From: Verrucomicrobiales bacterium | GTDB lineage: Bacteria; Verrucomicrobiota; Verrucomicrobiia; Verrucomicrobiales; V1-33 | Direction of reading: 5' to 3' | DNA: 64,000 nucleotides | Assembly: GCA_028293125.1 (NCBI GenBank) | Contig: JAQGPJ010000105.1 | Span: 124,001 to 188,000, forward strand | Shown: piece by piece, positions 1 to 9,149 of the stretch | Layout of the letters: the number at the start of each line of letters is the position of its first letter | Numbering within the stretch: the stretch's first letter is position 1 | Notes under the pieces: generated by a model | Database searches by the model: none | Told to the model about the DNA's origin: nothing | The model's input: the letters and a program-made list of their open reading frames with translations, nothing else | Position numbers and translations under genes: made by a program

Positions 1-1
1 T

Positions 2-1924
2 CCGCTGGCTTACACCAAGACCTTCGCCATGATCGGCTCCACCCTGCTGGCGGTGACGCTCGTGCCGGTGCTGTGCTCCGTGCTGGTGCGGGGGCCGTTC
101 CATTCCGAGGAGCGAAATGTGGTGATGAACTTCCTGCTGCGGCTCTACACCCCCACTCTCGACTGGGCGCTCCGTCACCGGAAAACGGTGATCACCGCCG
201 CGGCCGCCATGCTGGCATTGGCCATCATCGTGGCCGCAGGCCTGCCGGCGGCCTGGGTGAAGCGTTTGGATGAAAGCGGACATCCCCGGCTGGCGGATCT
301 GGTGTCAGGATTCGGGCGGGAATTCATGCCGCCGCTGAACGAGGGCAGCCTTCTTTTTATGCCGGTGCTGCTGCCGAAAACCGGCTTGGCTGAAATCCAG
401 CGGGTGATGTCCTGGCAGGACAAGGTGATTGCCGAAACTCCCGAGGTGCGGAGCGTGGCCGGAAAGCTGGGCCGCTTCGAAACCGCCACCGACCCCGCTC
501 CCACGGAGATGCTGGAGACCACCATTATGCTCAAGCCCGAGTTCATTCCCGACGGCCGCTTCCGCGTGAAGCGCAATCCCGACTGGCGCGAAGGCATGAC
601 CGTGGAGAAGCTGAAGGCCGAACTGACGGAAAAGATGAAGCAGGTGCCGGGGTACGTGCCGGCGTTTCTCCAGCCGATCGAGAACCGCATTCTTATGCTG
701 CACACCGGAATCCGTGCCCAGGTGGGGGTGAAGATCTTCGGTGCCAGCATTGACGCTATTCAGCGGAAGGCGCTGGAGGCCGAGCAGGTGATCCGGCAGA
801 TTGAGGGAGCTTCGGGCGTCTCCGCCTCCCGTATTCAAGGCAAGCCCTGGCTGAATGTGAAGGTGGACCGCCTGGCCATGGCCCGCTACGGACTCAGCGC
901 CAAGGATGTGCTGGACGCCGTGGAAGTGGCTATCGGAGGAAAAAATGTCAGCACGGTCATTGAGGGCCGGGAGCGCTATCCTATTCAGATCCGCGTAGAG
1001 CGCAGCGAGCGGGACGACCTTGAGGAACTGAGCCGCCTTCCCGTCACCGCGCGCCCCGCCATGGCGGGTGCAGGTGCGGGTGCGGCCCCCGTCCCCTCCC
1101 CCGGCGGCACGGGCTCCTCAGCGATGGGCGGTGGAGCGGCGGATGGGGTCTTCATTCCGCTCGGCATGGTGGCGAAAATTACGCGGGAGAGCGGTGCCAA
1201 TGAGATCGCCAGCGAAAATGGCCGCTTGCGGGCCTACGTTCAGGCCAATGTGCAGGGCCGTGACCTCGGTGGTTTTGTGGAGGAGGTGGAAACCCGCCTG
1301 CAGGCGCTGAACTGGGGGGGCATGACCTGGAGCCTGACCGGTGAGTATGAAAACCAGAAGCGCTTTGTGCGCACCATGCTGCTGGTGCTGCCACTGGTGC
1401 TGCTGGTGATTTTTGTCCTGCTCTTCATGGTCTATCAAAGCCTGGCGGAAGCCGCGCATGTCATGCTCGCCGTGCCCTTTGCTCTGAGCGGAGGCGTTTT
1501 TCTTCAGAAGCTGCTGGGATATCCCTTCAATGGCGCGGTCTGGGTTGGCTACATCGCCCTTTTCGGCACCGCCGTGCAGACCGGGGTGGTGATGGTCGTT
1601 TACTTGGAGGAAAGAGTCAAGGCGCTTCAGGCTCAGAAAGGGAAGGCTCTGACCAGAGAGGATCTCATGCAGGCCGTGAAGGACGGTGCCCGCCTACGCC
1701 TGCGGCCCAAAGTCATGACCGTGGCCACCATTGTCGCCAGTCTCCTGCCCATCCTGTGGAGCCACCGGCAGGGAGCCGAAGTCATGAAGCCCTTGGCCAC
1801 CCCGGTCATCGGCGGCATGATCTCCAGCCTGCTGCACATCCTCATTGTCACGCCGGTGATTTTTTTCTGGCTGCGGGGGCGGGGATTGCCAAAGGAAAAT
1901 GCTTCGGCAGCGGAGAATTTATAA
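2..1924 (+). CDS. cusA: CusA/CzcA-family heavy-metal RND efflux pump, C-terminal part (5' end outside window)
   Basis: Inner-membrane proton-driven pump that exports metal ions through a tripartite CusCBA-type channel. The frame is open to the left edge, so about 640 codons of a usual ~1040 are visible, starting in a transmembrane stretch (PLAYTKTFAM). Conserved blocks follow: MPPLNEGSLLFMP, ETATDPAPTEML and ENRILMLHTG. Each carries a methionine at the position of the Cu/Ag-binding methionines of CusA, which favours Cu(I)/Ag(I) over Zn/Co (inferred). The last ~180 residues form the C-terminal membrane helices. Odd feature: roughly 33 Gly/Ala/Pro/Ser-rich residues (about 1051-1149) are inserted in a periplasmic porter subdomain, just before the conserved IPLG segment. 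The small HMA protein at 4451-4795 may belong to the same metal response. Confidence 0.93.
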   Translation, partial: PLAYTKTFAMIGSTLLAVTLVPVLCSVLVRGPFHSEERNVVMNFLLRLYTPTLDWALRHRKTVITAAAAMLALAIIVAAGLPAAWVKRLDESGHPRLADLVSGFGREFMPPLNEGSLLFMPVLLPKTGLAEIQRVMSWQDKVIAETPEVRSVAGKLGRFETATDPAPTEMLETTIMLKPEFIPDGRFRVKRNPDWREGMTVEKLKAELTEKMKQVPGYVPAFLQPIENRILMLHTGIRAQVGVKIFGASIDAIQRKALEAEQVIRQIEGASGVSASRIQGKPWLNVKVDRLAMARYGLSAKDVLDAVEVAIGGKNVSTVIEGRERYPIQIRVERSERDDLEELSRLPVTARPAMAGAGAGAAPVPSPGGTGSSAMGGGAADGVFIPLGMVAKITRESGANEIASENGRLRAYVQANVQGRDLGGFVEEVETRLQALNWGGMTWSLTGEYENQKRFVRTMLLVLPLVLLVIFVLLFMVYQSLAEAAHVMLAVPFALSGGVFLQKLLGYPFNGAVWVGYIALFGTAVQTGVVMVVYLEERVKALQAQKGKALTREDLMQAVKDGARLRLRPKVMTVATIVASLLPILWSHRQGAEVMKPLATPVIGGMISSLLHILIVTPVIFFWLRGRGLPKENASAAENL

Positions 1925-1925
1925 T

Positions 1926-1949
1926 CCGGTCCGGCGGGCTCGGGACCGG
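1926..1949 (+). terminator. Possible hairpin terminator after the efflux pump
   Basis: Two bases after the pump stop codon, CCGGTCC pairs perfectly with GGACCGG across a 10-base loop. No T run follows directly; a T-rich stretch starts about 20 bases later. It could be a weak intrinsic terminator or a 3'-end protecting hairpin. Confidence 0.3.
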
Positions 1950-2687
1950 GTGGTGCGGCCTTTCTGTTTTCTCTGGAGCCGTCAAATTTAAATATGCTGA
2001 CTTCAACCCAATGTGCTCCCTCCGCTTTTTCGTATGCCGACCTTGTCCTGCTGGTCCAGTGTTCTACTGTTTGACAGTGCGCTGGCATTGCTTCCAGGCT
2101 GATGGCAGAGCAGTTTGGTGAGACCTGATCAGTTCTTGCCGGTGGGTCAGCTCTCGCCATCACTTTTGAAGTCAGCAGCGCCAAGGGCCTTAAAACAGTC
2201 CGGAGCTGACTTTGGATATCAATGCGGTTTGCAGTGCCTCAGCCCTTTGGCCATGCACGTGCGGACATCACGCGGGTATCACGGGAGTGCCTGAGACATT
2301 GCATGTCGGAGTTTTCGCTAAAATCAGCGGGAGGAATTCAGACAACAGGGGCGCGCGGAAATTGTTGTCGAGTTCAACGCGCATGACAGGACGAAGGCCT
2401 TCTTCACTTTTTCCAAATATGTCAGCCAAATGCGGACAAGGTGCTGATTCCTCCCCGGCAGGATAAGCTGCCCGGAGGCAGCGGAGCTCTGCCATGCATT
2501 ATTGGGGTTTTGGATTCGCTTTCCTAGTGATTCCAAAAACCGGCTATCCGGTAAAAACAGAACTGAACATCCCCGGAAATCCGCCTTCCCATTCCAAAAA
2601 CGTCACTCAGTTCAGGGTGACAATGGTGCCTCAGCTGCTGAAATGCATAGATTGCCAAAAGGTTAACGGAGTATGAATTTTTTTCAG
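1950..2687. other. Non-coding stretch, no gene supported
   Basis: About 740 bases between the pump and the MBG protein. Only short open frames lie here (for example 2494-2676 plus strand), with no recognisable protein pattern or codon bias like the neighbours. A small dyad (ACCGG-CTAT-CCGGT) sits near 2540. The stretch is less GC-rich than flanking genes and may be old decayed sequence. Confidence 0.5.
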
Positions 2688-2716
2688 TTGCCCGTAACTC
2701 CCTTAGGCATTATACC
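2688..2716 (+). promoter_or_regulatory. Candidate sigma-70 promoter for the MBG protein gene
   Basis: TTGCCC at 2688-2693 and TATACC at 2711-2716 are separated by 17 bases. They lie about 50 bases upstream of the ATG at 2768. The match is moderate and rests on consensus only. Confidence 0.35.
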
Positions 2717-2767
2717 GAGCTTCCTTGGCTCTCCCTCCTCGGAATCCGAACCGATTGAATCAGGAGC

Positions 2768-4351
2768 ATGAAAAAAGCCAGTATAAATCCACACGGCAAA
2801 GTGAAAAGGATCGCCAAGGCTGCCGCCGGCTGCTTGCTTTTCATCGGAGCCACCACCCTCCTAGCCGGGGAAATCTCCCTGACGAACCTGGAGGCGGTTT
2901 ACGACGGCGGAGCCAAACAGCCGCAGGCCGTCACTGTTCCGGCCAGCCTGCCGTTTACCTTTTATTACCGGGACAGCTCGCTTCCGGAGATACCGGGTGT
3001 GGCCCAGGTTGTTTTTCAGAACCGGTCGGACACCTTGGAGCTGTCCTATTACAGCGTGCCACTCTCCGGGGAAAAAATTGAGCAGATGGGCGATATCATC
3101 TGGCTGGGCACCGGCGCGCGGGAGTTGGAGTCCTGCCAGACCACACTGGTCAGTTACGCCAAAGCCCAAAAATATCCTGCTCTCGCCGCGGCCAATCCCG
3201 CCGGGTATCCGCACCCGGTCACGATTAATATTTACCGGGTCACTGAAACCGGTGGTCAGATTATCCCCATCACCTCCATGACCTCGACGGTGCTGGTTCC
3301 TTGGAGACCAGAGACGCTGCCGGACGGCAAACCTTATCCCTACAACGGCACTGCTTTCCGGGCCGATATTCCGTTTCCTCCTGGCACGGTCCTGCCGGAA
3401 CGCGTGCTGGTGGGGGTGGAAATTCCAAACAGCAAGGCCGGGAGGCCAAAATTGCCGGCTGTGGGGCCCTACGATGGGCTCAACCTGGCGCTTTCCAATC
3501 CCGGAGCTTCGGTCGGCGCGAACGAGGATGCCAACACCAGCTATCTCATGCGGGACAACACCTGGTATGCCTCCAACATCAGTGGCCCCATGCTGCGGTT
3601 GACCGCCAAAGCCCCTCAGGGTGAGACCACCCAGGCTCCGGTCAATGCCGGCACTTATTACGTGCGGGCCGCCATCACCAAACAGGATGAGGTGTCGCAG
3701 GCCGGCGGCCTTTTTGTGATCAGCAAAGCCCCTGCGGACATCACGCTTTCGACCGTGAATTTTCCGGAAAGTCCGGTGTCATGGGAGGTCACCATCGGCG
3801 GGCAACCCGCCGATCTGCCGGTGCGTGTGACTTACAATGGCTCGGAGGAGGTGCCGGACCAGCCAGGGGTTTATAAAGTGGTGGCCACGGTGACGGATCC
3901 CAATCACGAAGGCCGCGCCAGCGGTGTGGTGTGGATCGGCAACCTCTATGAAGCGTGGATCAGGCAGCGGACAGAGGGATCCGGCACGGCGGAGGAATTG
4001 CTATCCGCGGCATCCGATCCCGACGGTGACGGCGTGTCCAATCTGCTGGAGTACGCCTTTGCGGGCAGCCCGCTCGTGGCCGATGGCGGAGGCAGCCTGA
4101 GCCCTGTGCTTGAAGTCAGCGGCAGTGATCTTTTCCTGACCTGGCAGGAGAATCCAAACGCCGCGGACATCACTCTGACCATCGAGCGGACGGGCACAGC
4201 GGAGGAGAGCGCCTCCTGGCTTCCCGTCCAGCCGCTGGCCCGCACCGTGATCCGTGAAAGCGCCGATGTCCGTGTGGTGAAAGCCACCCTCCCCTCTCCT
4301 GATTCCGGAGCGAACCGCAGTTTCCTGCGCCTGCGCGCCAGCCGTCACTGA
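2768..4351 (+). CDS. Secreted MBG-type beta-fold protein
   Basis: Exported protein of 527 residues with no enzymatic motif. A basic start followed by a hydrophobic core (AAAGCLLFIGATTLLAG) gives a signal peptide. The mature part opens with a YDGGAKQPQAV segment and contains NAGTYYVRAAI and QPGVYKVVATV. These phrases are typical of MBG (mother-cell Ig-like) domains. Near residues 395-430 there is a DPDGDGVSNLLEYAFAG motif. In this phylum this calcium-binding-like element precedes the C-terminal region of many secreted proteins. An AGGAG ribosome site stands directly before the chosen ATG. A surface, adhesion or matrix role is inferred; the substrate is unknown. Confidence 0.75.
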   Translation: MKKASINPHGKVKRIAKAAAGCLLFIGATTLLAGEISLTNLEAVYDGGAKQPQAVTVPASLPFTFYYRDSSLPEIPGVAQVVFQNRSDTLELSYYSVPLSGEKIEQMGDIIWLGTGARELESCQTTLVSYAKAQKYPALAAANPAGYPHPVTINIYRVTETGGQIIPITSMTSTVLVPWRPETLPDGKPYPYNGTAFRADIPFPPGTVLPERVLVGVEIPNSKAGRPKLPAVGPYDGLNLALSNPGASVGANEDANTSYLMRDNTWYASNISGPMLRLTAKAPQGETTQAPVNAGTYYVRAAITKQDEVSQAGGLFVISKAPADITLSTVNFPESPVSWEVTIGGQPADLPVRVTYNGSEEVPDQPGVYKVVATVTDPNHEGRASGVVWIGNLYEAWIRQRTEGSGTAEELLSAASDPDGDGVSNLLEYAFAGSPLVADGGGSLSPVLEVSGSDLFLTWQENPNAADITLTIERTGTAEESASWLPVQPLARTVIRESADVRVVKATLPSPDSGANRSFLRLRASRH

Positions 4352-4450
4352 CAGGCGGCCCGCACCGGGCGTTTCCGGGTTCCAACCATTTGACTGAAGG
4401 ATTTCAGGACCATGGTCCATCCCTGATTGCCCGTTCGGCACGCGCCTTCC

Positions 4451-4795
4451 TCAGGGCTTGCCGGCGCGCTGAAGGGACTGGATTTGAAAGTCGTCAGCGT
4501 GTTCCCCCAAGGCTTTGACCGCATCCGCTTTGGTCAGATCGGGGGAACTGGCGGTGATCTCCAGTCTGGCGGTGCCGGCGGGCTTGCCGGGAATGACTTT
4601 GACTTTGGTCACGCCAGGCATTTTCTCAAGACTGACCTTCACGGTGCGGGAGCAGGCGGCGCAGGCCACGCCTTGGATCTCCCCGGTGTAGGTATGGATG
4701 GGAGCCGCCGGGGCAGGATCAGCGGCGCGGGCCGTCAGAGGCAGCAGGCAGAGGATCATCAGACGCAGGTATTGGAGAAGGCGGTTTGCTTTCAT
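4451..4795 (-). CDS. Exported HMA-domain metal-binding protein
   Basis: 114-residue protein with an N-terminal signal peptide (LMILCLLPLTARA) followed by one heavy-metal-associated domain. The binding motif is CAAC at residues 45-48 (GVACAACSRTVKVSLEKM), with the usual beta-alpha-beta pattern and VTKVKVIPG after it. HMA domains of this type carry Cu(I) or Hg(II)-like soft metals between partner proteins. Because it is exported, it probably acts in the periplasm. It is transcribed toward the MBG gene, and the CusA-type pump lies 2.5 kb away on the other strand, so shared copper handling is likely but not shown. Confidence 0.82.
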   Translation of the reverse strand: MKANRLLQYLRLMILCLLPLTARAADPAPAAPIHTYTGEIQGVACAACSRTVKVSLEKMPGVTKVKVIPGKPAGTARLEITASSPDLTKADAVKALGEHADDFQIQSLQRAGKP

Positions 4796-4867
4796 AAATT
4801 GGGCTTTGGTTTTGGGTTTTGCCGGTAAATTGGTCAGCGGACACCAAACAGAGCGTGCCGGGGCCGC

Positions 4868-5434
4868 TCACCGGGCAAAAACCAAAGCGCGCCCCTCAGG
4901 GTCAAGTTCAGCCCAAGTGCCAGGAGCCAGATTGCCCAGACGGAACCCGCCGATGGCCGCACGGATAAGACGCAGGGTGGGATGGCCGATGGCGGCGGTC
5001 ATGCGGCGCACCTGACGGTTGCGGCCTTCGGTGAGGATCAGTTCCAGCCAGCAGTCCTCCACGTTTTTCCGAAAGCGCACCGGTGGCACACGCGGCGGAT
5101 AACCGGGATCTGCCTCCAGCCTCATAACGGTGCAGGGCAGCGTGGGCCGGCCATCCAGCGGCACTCCCTTCGCCAGTCGATGCAGCACCGCAGCCTCCGG
5201 CACGCGCTCGACCAGCACATGATAAGTGCGGGGATGCGCCTCACACGGATTCAGCAGGCGGTCCACCAGCACGCGCTCATTGGTCAGCAGCAGCAGCCCC
5301 TCGGAGTCCCGGTCCAGCCGCCCCAGGGGATACACCTCCTTCGGCAGCCCGAACTCCGCCAGCGTCCGCTGCCCCGGCAGCTCCGGGGTGAACTGGCTGA
5401 GCACATCCCAGGGCTTATTGAGGGCGATGAGCAT
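4868..5434 (-). CDS. rluE: RsuA/RluB/E/F-family 23S rRNA pseudouridine synthase (RluE-like)
   Basis: 188-residue cytoplasmic enzyme converting a specific uridine in 23S rRNA to pseudouridine. It starts directly with the catalytic domain (LIALNKPWDVLSQF) and has no N-terminal S4 RNA-binding domain, as in RluE. The catalytic aspartate is D41 in GRLDRDSEG. GRNRQVRRM near residue 140 is the second family signature. Length fits RluE (about 200 residues). The HMA gene follows 72 bases downstream on the same strand. The exact target uridine cannot be read from sequence. Confidence 0.88.
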   Translation of the reverse strand: MLIALNKPWDVLSQFTPELPGQRTLAEFGLPKEVYPLGRLDRDSEGLLLLTNERVLVDRLLNPCEAHPRTYHVLVERVPEAAVLHRLAKGVPLDGRPTLPCTVMRLEADPGYPPRVPPVRFRKNVEDCWLELILTEGRNRQVRRMTAAIGHPTLRLIRAAIGGFRLGNLAPGTWAELDPEGRALVFAR

Positions 5435-5455
5435 GGGGGTGGGGGAAGGGGGGAG

Positions 5456-5483
5456 TTATTGGTTATTGGTTATTGGTTATTGG
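5456..5483. repeat. Four tandem copies of TTATTGG after a G-rich run
   Basis: Four exact head-to-tail copies of the 7-mer TTATTGG lie between the RluE-like gene and obg, with G-rich tracts on both sides. A related G-run plus TTATTGGTTATT element occurs at 19387-19505, so this looks like a member of a dispersed intergenic repeat family. Confidence 0.85.
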
Positions 5484-5538
5484 GGGTGGGCTGGTGTGCA
5501 AAGGGACGTGGGGGGCTGGGGAATTTCCGACAGGGATT

Positions 5539-6753
5539 TTAGGATCCACTGAGAGGCTGGTCTGAACTGCCTTTGACCAGCACGCGCTGGTAGAGCTCCT
5601 TTTTCACGGCTTCAAGGCCTTGGCCGGTTTCAGCGGAGATGGGGAGGATTTTGACGCGGGGGAAGCGCTGTTTGAAATTTTTGAGATTCTCCGCAGCTTC
5701 CGGCAGGTCCATTTTGTTGGCGATGACCAGCCAGGGACGCTTGGCCAGCACGGGGTCGTAGAGGGAGATCTCCTGACGCAGAGTGGCCACGTCCTCGGAG
5801 GGATCGCGCACCTCCGTGCCCGCCATGTCCACCACAAACAGCAGCAGATGGCAGCGCAGAATGTGCCGCAGAAACTCAAAACCGAGTCCCACGTTTTCAT
5901 GGGCTCCCTCAATCAAGCCGGGGATGTCGGCCACGGTGACCCGCTTCCAGCTCTCGTATTCGATCACGCCCACCATGGGGTGCAGGGTGGTGAACCGGTA
6001 GGGCGCGACCTTCGGCTTGGCAGCGCTCAGCTTGCCCAGCAGGGAGCTTTTGCCGGCATTGGGGAATCCGACCAGCCCCGCATCGGCGATCTGGCGGAGC
6101 TCAAAATAGAACATGCCCTCCTCACCTTTCACACCCGGCGTGAACTCCGTCGGAGCCTGATGGGTGGAGGATTTGAAATGCACATTGCCCAGCCCGCCCT
6201 TGCCTCCTTTGCACAGGACGAACTCCTCCCCAACGTTCGTGAGGTCCGCCACCATCTCCAGTTCCACGCCCTCATCCAGACGCTGTTTCAGGGTGCGCTT
6301 GCGGCTGGCGGCCTCAGCGGCGGCATCCCCTTCACTGCCGGGTTCAAAGATATCGTTCTCATCGGCCAGCCACTCCTCCTCCTCCTCCGCGGCGGCGGGC
6401 TCCGCCGATGGCGGCAATTCGGCGGCATGGCCCTCCGCCCCCTCCGGCACCCAGGTGGTGTCCCGGTAAATCAGCGTGCCGGGTGGCACCGTGATGACCA
6501 GATCCGGAGCCGATTTCCCCGAACACTGCCGACCGGTGCCGTGACCGCCATCCTTGGCCCGGACCTTGGGATTGAAGAAAAAGGCCTTCAGGTTGCTGGT
6601 ATTGGCATCGACCCGGACAATGATGTCCGCGCCCTTGCCACCATCGCCGCCGTCCGGTCCGCCGTGGGGATTGAACTTGCCGCGGTAAAAGTGCGCGGAG
6701 CCATTGCCGCCATTGCCGGCGCGGGCGTGGATGCGGATATTGTCAACAAACAT
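5539..6753 (-). CDS. obgE: Obg-family GTPase
   Basis: Essential ribosome-associated GTPase of the 50S assembly and stress pathway, 404 residues. The glycine-rich OBG fold starts at MFVDNIRIHARAGNGGNG, so this ATG was chosen over an upstream in-frame start at 6906 that adds 51 low-complexity residues. G motifs: GFPNAGKSS (229-237), DIPG (276-279), NKMD (347-350), SAET (373-376). Odd feature: about 60 residues (about 99-160), very acidic at first (AAAEEEEEWLADEND) and then basic, are inserted in the OBG fold between GTLIYRDT and VADLTNVGEE. The variable TGS/OCT C-terminal domain is absent. It diverges from the cytochrome gene at 7036. Confidence 0.95.
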   Translation of the reverse strand: MFVDNIRIHARAGNGGNGSAHFYRGKFNPHGGPDGGDGGKGADIIVRVDANTSNLKAFFFNPKVRAKDGGHGTGRQCSGKSAPDLVITVPPGTLIYRDTTWVPEGAEGHAAELPPSAEPAAAEEEEEWLADENDIFEPGSEGDAAAEAASRKRTLKQRLDEGVELEMVADLTNVGEEFVLCKGGKGGLGNVHFKSSTHQAPTEFTPGVKGEEGMFYFELRQIADAGLVGFPNAGKSSLLGKLSAAKPKVAPYRFTTLHPMVGVIEYESWKRVTVADIPGLIEGAHENVGLGFEFLRHILRCHLLLFVVDMAGTEVRDPSEDVATLRQEISLYDPVLAKRPWLVIANKMDLPEAAENLKNFKQRFPRVKILPISAETGQGLEAVKKELYQRVLVKGSSDQPLSGS

Positions 6754-7035
6754 GGTGAAAAAGAAGCGTGAGGGAGGAGCAAAAAGCGGAGAGGGCAGGC
6801 TCCGGAGGAATCCGGCGGCCTGATCAATCACCCATCCGGTCACCCGGCCGGCCACGGAGAAGGGCGGAGGCGGGATGGGAAGGAACCCGTAAAATGGCCC
6901 ATCCATCCCCGGATGCCAGCGGAAACCGCTTTTTAAAGCTCCTGTTTCAGCCTCCGGCGGCTCATTTTCTCCATCTCACCCCGGCTTTCCGCCATTTGAG
7001 GGCAAAAAACCGGGCTTGGCGGCGTATGTCTCCTG

Positions 7036-9075
7036 ATGCCCCTGTCCCGTCACCCTGCCCGCCTGCTACCCCTCCTGCTGCTGCTGGCGCTACTTTCCCC
7101 GAAGCCCGCACCGGCTGAGCCGGCTCCTGCCACATCTGTCCCCCAGACCCAGCCCGCCGCTCCGGAGGCAGCACCGCAAAACCCGCAGGCCACCGCCCCC
7201 GAAGCACCGGCACCCATCCCGCCCGCGCCGCAGCCCAAACCCGTGCGCAGCGAAGCCGCATGGCGGGAGGAGATCTTTCCGATTCTGCAGCAATACTGCA
7301 CCGACTGCCACGACCAGGAATCCCAGAAGGGCGGTGTGGATCTGGCCTCGCTGGAGAAGCTGCCGGACGCCCGCGCGGCCCTGCGCCTGTGGTGGCGGGC
7401 CAAAGATCAGATCGAGGCCGGACAGATGCCGCCGCCCAAAAAGAAGGAACAGCCTTCGGAGACCGAACGCTCGCGGCTCCTTGCTTGGATAGGGGACAAT
7501 GAATCCTTTCTGCGCGGCGGCGCGGTGCAGGATCCCGGCGAGCACCGCCTGCGCCGGCTGAACCGCACGGAATACGCCACCGCCCTGCGCGATCTCCTGG
7601 GGGTGCCTCCGGAGACGGTCACCGACTTCTTCGCGGAGGAGGGCGGCGGGGGCGAGGGTTTTGACAATGTCGCTGACACTCTTTTCATTCCGCCCGTCAT
7701 GGTCGAGCAGTATGTGGCCGCCGCCGATGCCGCTTTGAATGCGGTGTTCAGCAATCCCGAGCGCAAAGCCCGTCTTCTGCCGGCAGCGCCCGGTGAGTCC
7801 CTGAGCCCGGAGGACGCCACCAAAAACGCGCTCCGTCCCCTGCTCCGCCTGGCTTTCCGTCACTCGCCCACAGACGCGGTTTTGAACCGCTATGCCTCCG
7901 TGGCCACCGCCCGCCATCAGCGCGGAGGCTCCTGGGAGGAATCCATCCGCGTGGCGGTGAAGGCGGTGATCTGCTCGCCGGATTTTCTGCTGCTGCGGGA
8001 GGCCGGCCCCCCCTCCGGCAGTGCTCCCCTCATCTGGCCCGTTACTGGCCCGGAGCTGGCCACGCGCCTGAGCCTGTTTCTCTGGAGCAGCCTGCCGGAC
8101 GCCGATCTGCTTGATGACGCCGAGGCCGGCACCCTCACCCAGCCGGAGGTGCTGGAAAGGCAAACGCGCCGCATGCTGGCCGATCCGCGGGCCATCGCCC
8201 TGGCCAAAAACTTTTGCGGGCAATGGCTGCAGTTTGACAAGATCCTGACCACCGCGGACCCGGACCGCGGTAAATACAAGTTCAGCAACGATCTGCGTCT
8301 GGCCCTCTACCATGAGGCCGTGCAGTTCTGTGACCACCTCATCCGCGGCGGAGGCTCGCTGCTGGATGTGCTGGACAGCGACTACACCTTTCTGAACCGG
8401 CAGCTGGCCAAACACTACGATCTTCCCGACGTGGACGGCGACGAGCTCCGGCTGGTGAAGCTCAGCAATGCCACCCGCGGCGGCGCTCTTGGTCTGGGGG
8501 CTGTGCTGACCACCACCTCCCTGCCGCGCCGCACCAGCCCGGTGCTGCGGGGCAAATGGATTCTGGAGCAACTGCTCGGCTCCCCGCCCCCGGCCCCGCC
8601 GGCTAATGTGGGCACCATTCTGGAGGATGACCGCAAAACCAAAAATCCCACGATCCGCCAGGAACTGCAGGACCACCTGCGCCGCGACGACTGCCGCGCC
8701 TGCCATGCCCGCATGGATCCGCTCGGCTTTTCGCTCGAGAATTTCGATCCCGTCGGCCGCTGGCGCGACACTCTGAACAACCAGCCCCTGGACGTCACCG
8801 GCAAGCTGCCCGACGGCCGCTCCTTCAACGGCCCGGCGGAAATGAAGCGCATGCTCCTGCAAGAGCGCGGGCGCTATGGGCGTAATTTCTCCGTGAAACT
8901 GCTTTCCTACGCGCTGAACCGCGGCATCGAGGCGGCGGATATGCCGGCCATCGCCCGCATGGAGCAGTGTCTGGAGAACAACCAGTTTCAGGCCATGCCG
9001 CTGATTCTGGAGGTGGTGAAAAGCCTGCCCTTCACCCACCGCCACGCGCACCCGATCCCCATTCCCGCCGAATAA
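7036..9075 (+). CDS. DUF1592/DUF1588/DUF1585-family exported c-type cytochrome protein
   Basis: 679-residue exported protein. The signal peptide (LLPLLLLLALLSPKPAPA) is followed by a Pro/Ala/Gln-rich linker. A planctomycete-type cytochrome domain then carries CTDCH (C88-H92), and DUF1587 begins at RRLNRTEYATALRDLLG. DUF1595/DUF1592 occupy the middle. DUF1588-DUF1585 follow, with a second CxxCH at 553-557 (CRACH) just before ARMDPLGFSLENFDPVGRW. The biochemical function of this family is unknown; covalent heme binding and a periplasmic electron-transfer role are inferred from the CxxCH motifs. The Tat-exported DUF1552 partner follows 74 bases downstream, the usual pairing. Confidence 0.9.
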   Translation: MPLSRHPARLLPLLLLLALLSPKPAPAEPAPATSVPQTQPAAPEAAPQNPQATAPEAPAPIPPAPQPKPVRSEAAWREEIFPILQQYCTDCHDQESQKGGVDLASLEKLPDARAALRLWWRAKDQIEAGQMPPPKKKEQPSETERSRLLAWIGDNESFLRGGAVQDPGEHRLRRLNRTEYATALRDLLGVPPETVTDFFAEEGGGGEGFDNVADTLFIPPVMVEQYVAAADAALNAVFSNPERKARLLPAAPGESLSPEDATKNALRPLLRLAFRHSPTDAVLNRYASVATARHQRGGSWEESIRVAVKAVICSPDFLLLREAGPPSGSAPLIWPVTGPELATRLSLFLWSSLPDADLLDDAEAGTLTQPEVLERQTRRMLADPRAIALAKNFCGQWLQFDKILTTADPDRGKYKFSNDLRLALYHEAVQFCDHLIRGGGSLLDVLDSDYTFLNRQLAKHYDLPDVDGDELRLVKLSNATRGGALGLGAVLTTTSLPRRTSPVLRGKWILEQLLGSPPPAPPANVGTILEDDRKTKNPTIRQELQDHLRRDDCRACHARMDPLGFSLENFDPVGRWRDTLNNQPLDVTGKLPDGRSFNGPAEMKRMLLQERGRYGRNFSVKLLSYALNRGIEAADMPAIARMEQCLENNQFQAMPLILEVVKSLPFTHRHAHPIPIPAE

Positions 9076-9149
9076 CCTCGGTTCCGTTTTTCGGATTTTC
9101 CTCTGAAACCTGCCCGGCACCGCCTTCCCTGAGAATTTCAAAACCGCCT

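Noticed and set aside
7090-9141. Minus-strand open frame of 683 codons
   Set aside because: Antisense of the DUF1592 cytochrome gene and without protein family pattern.
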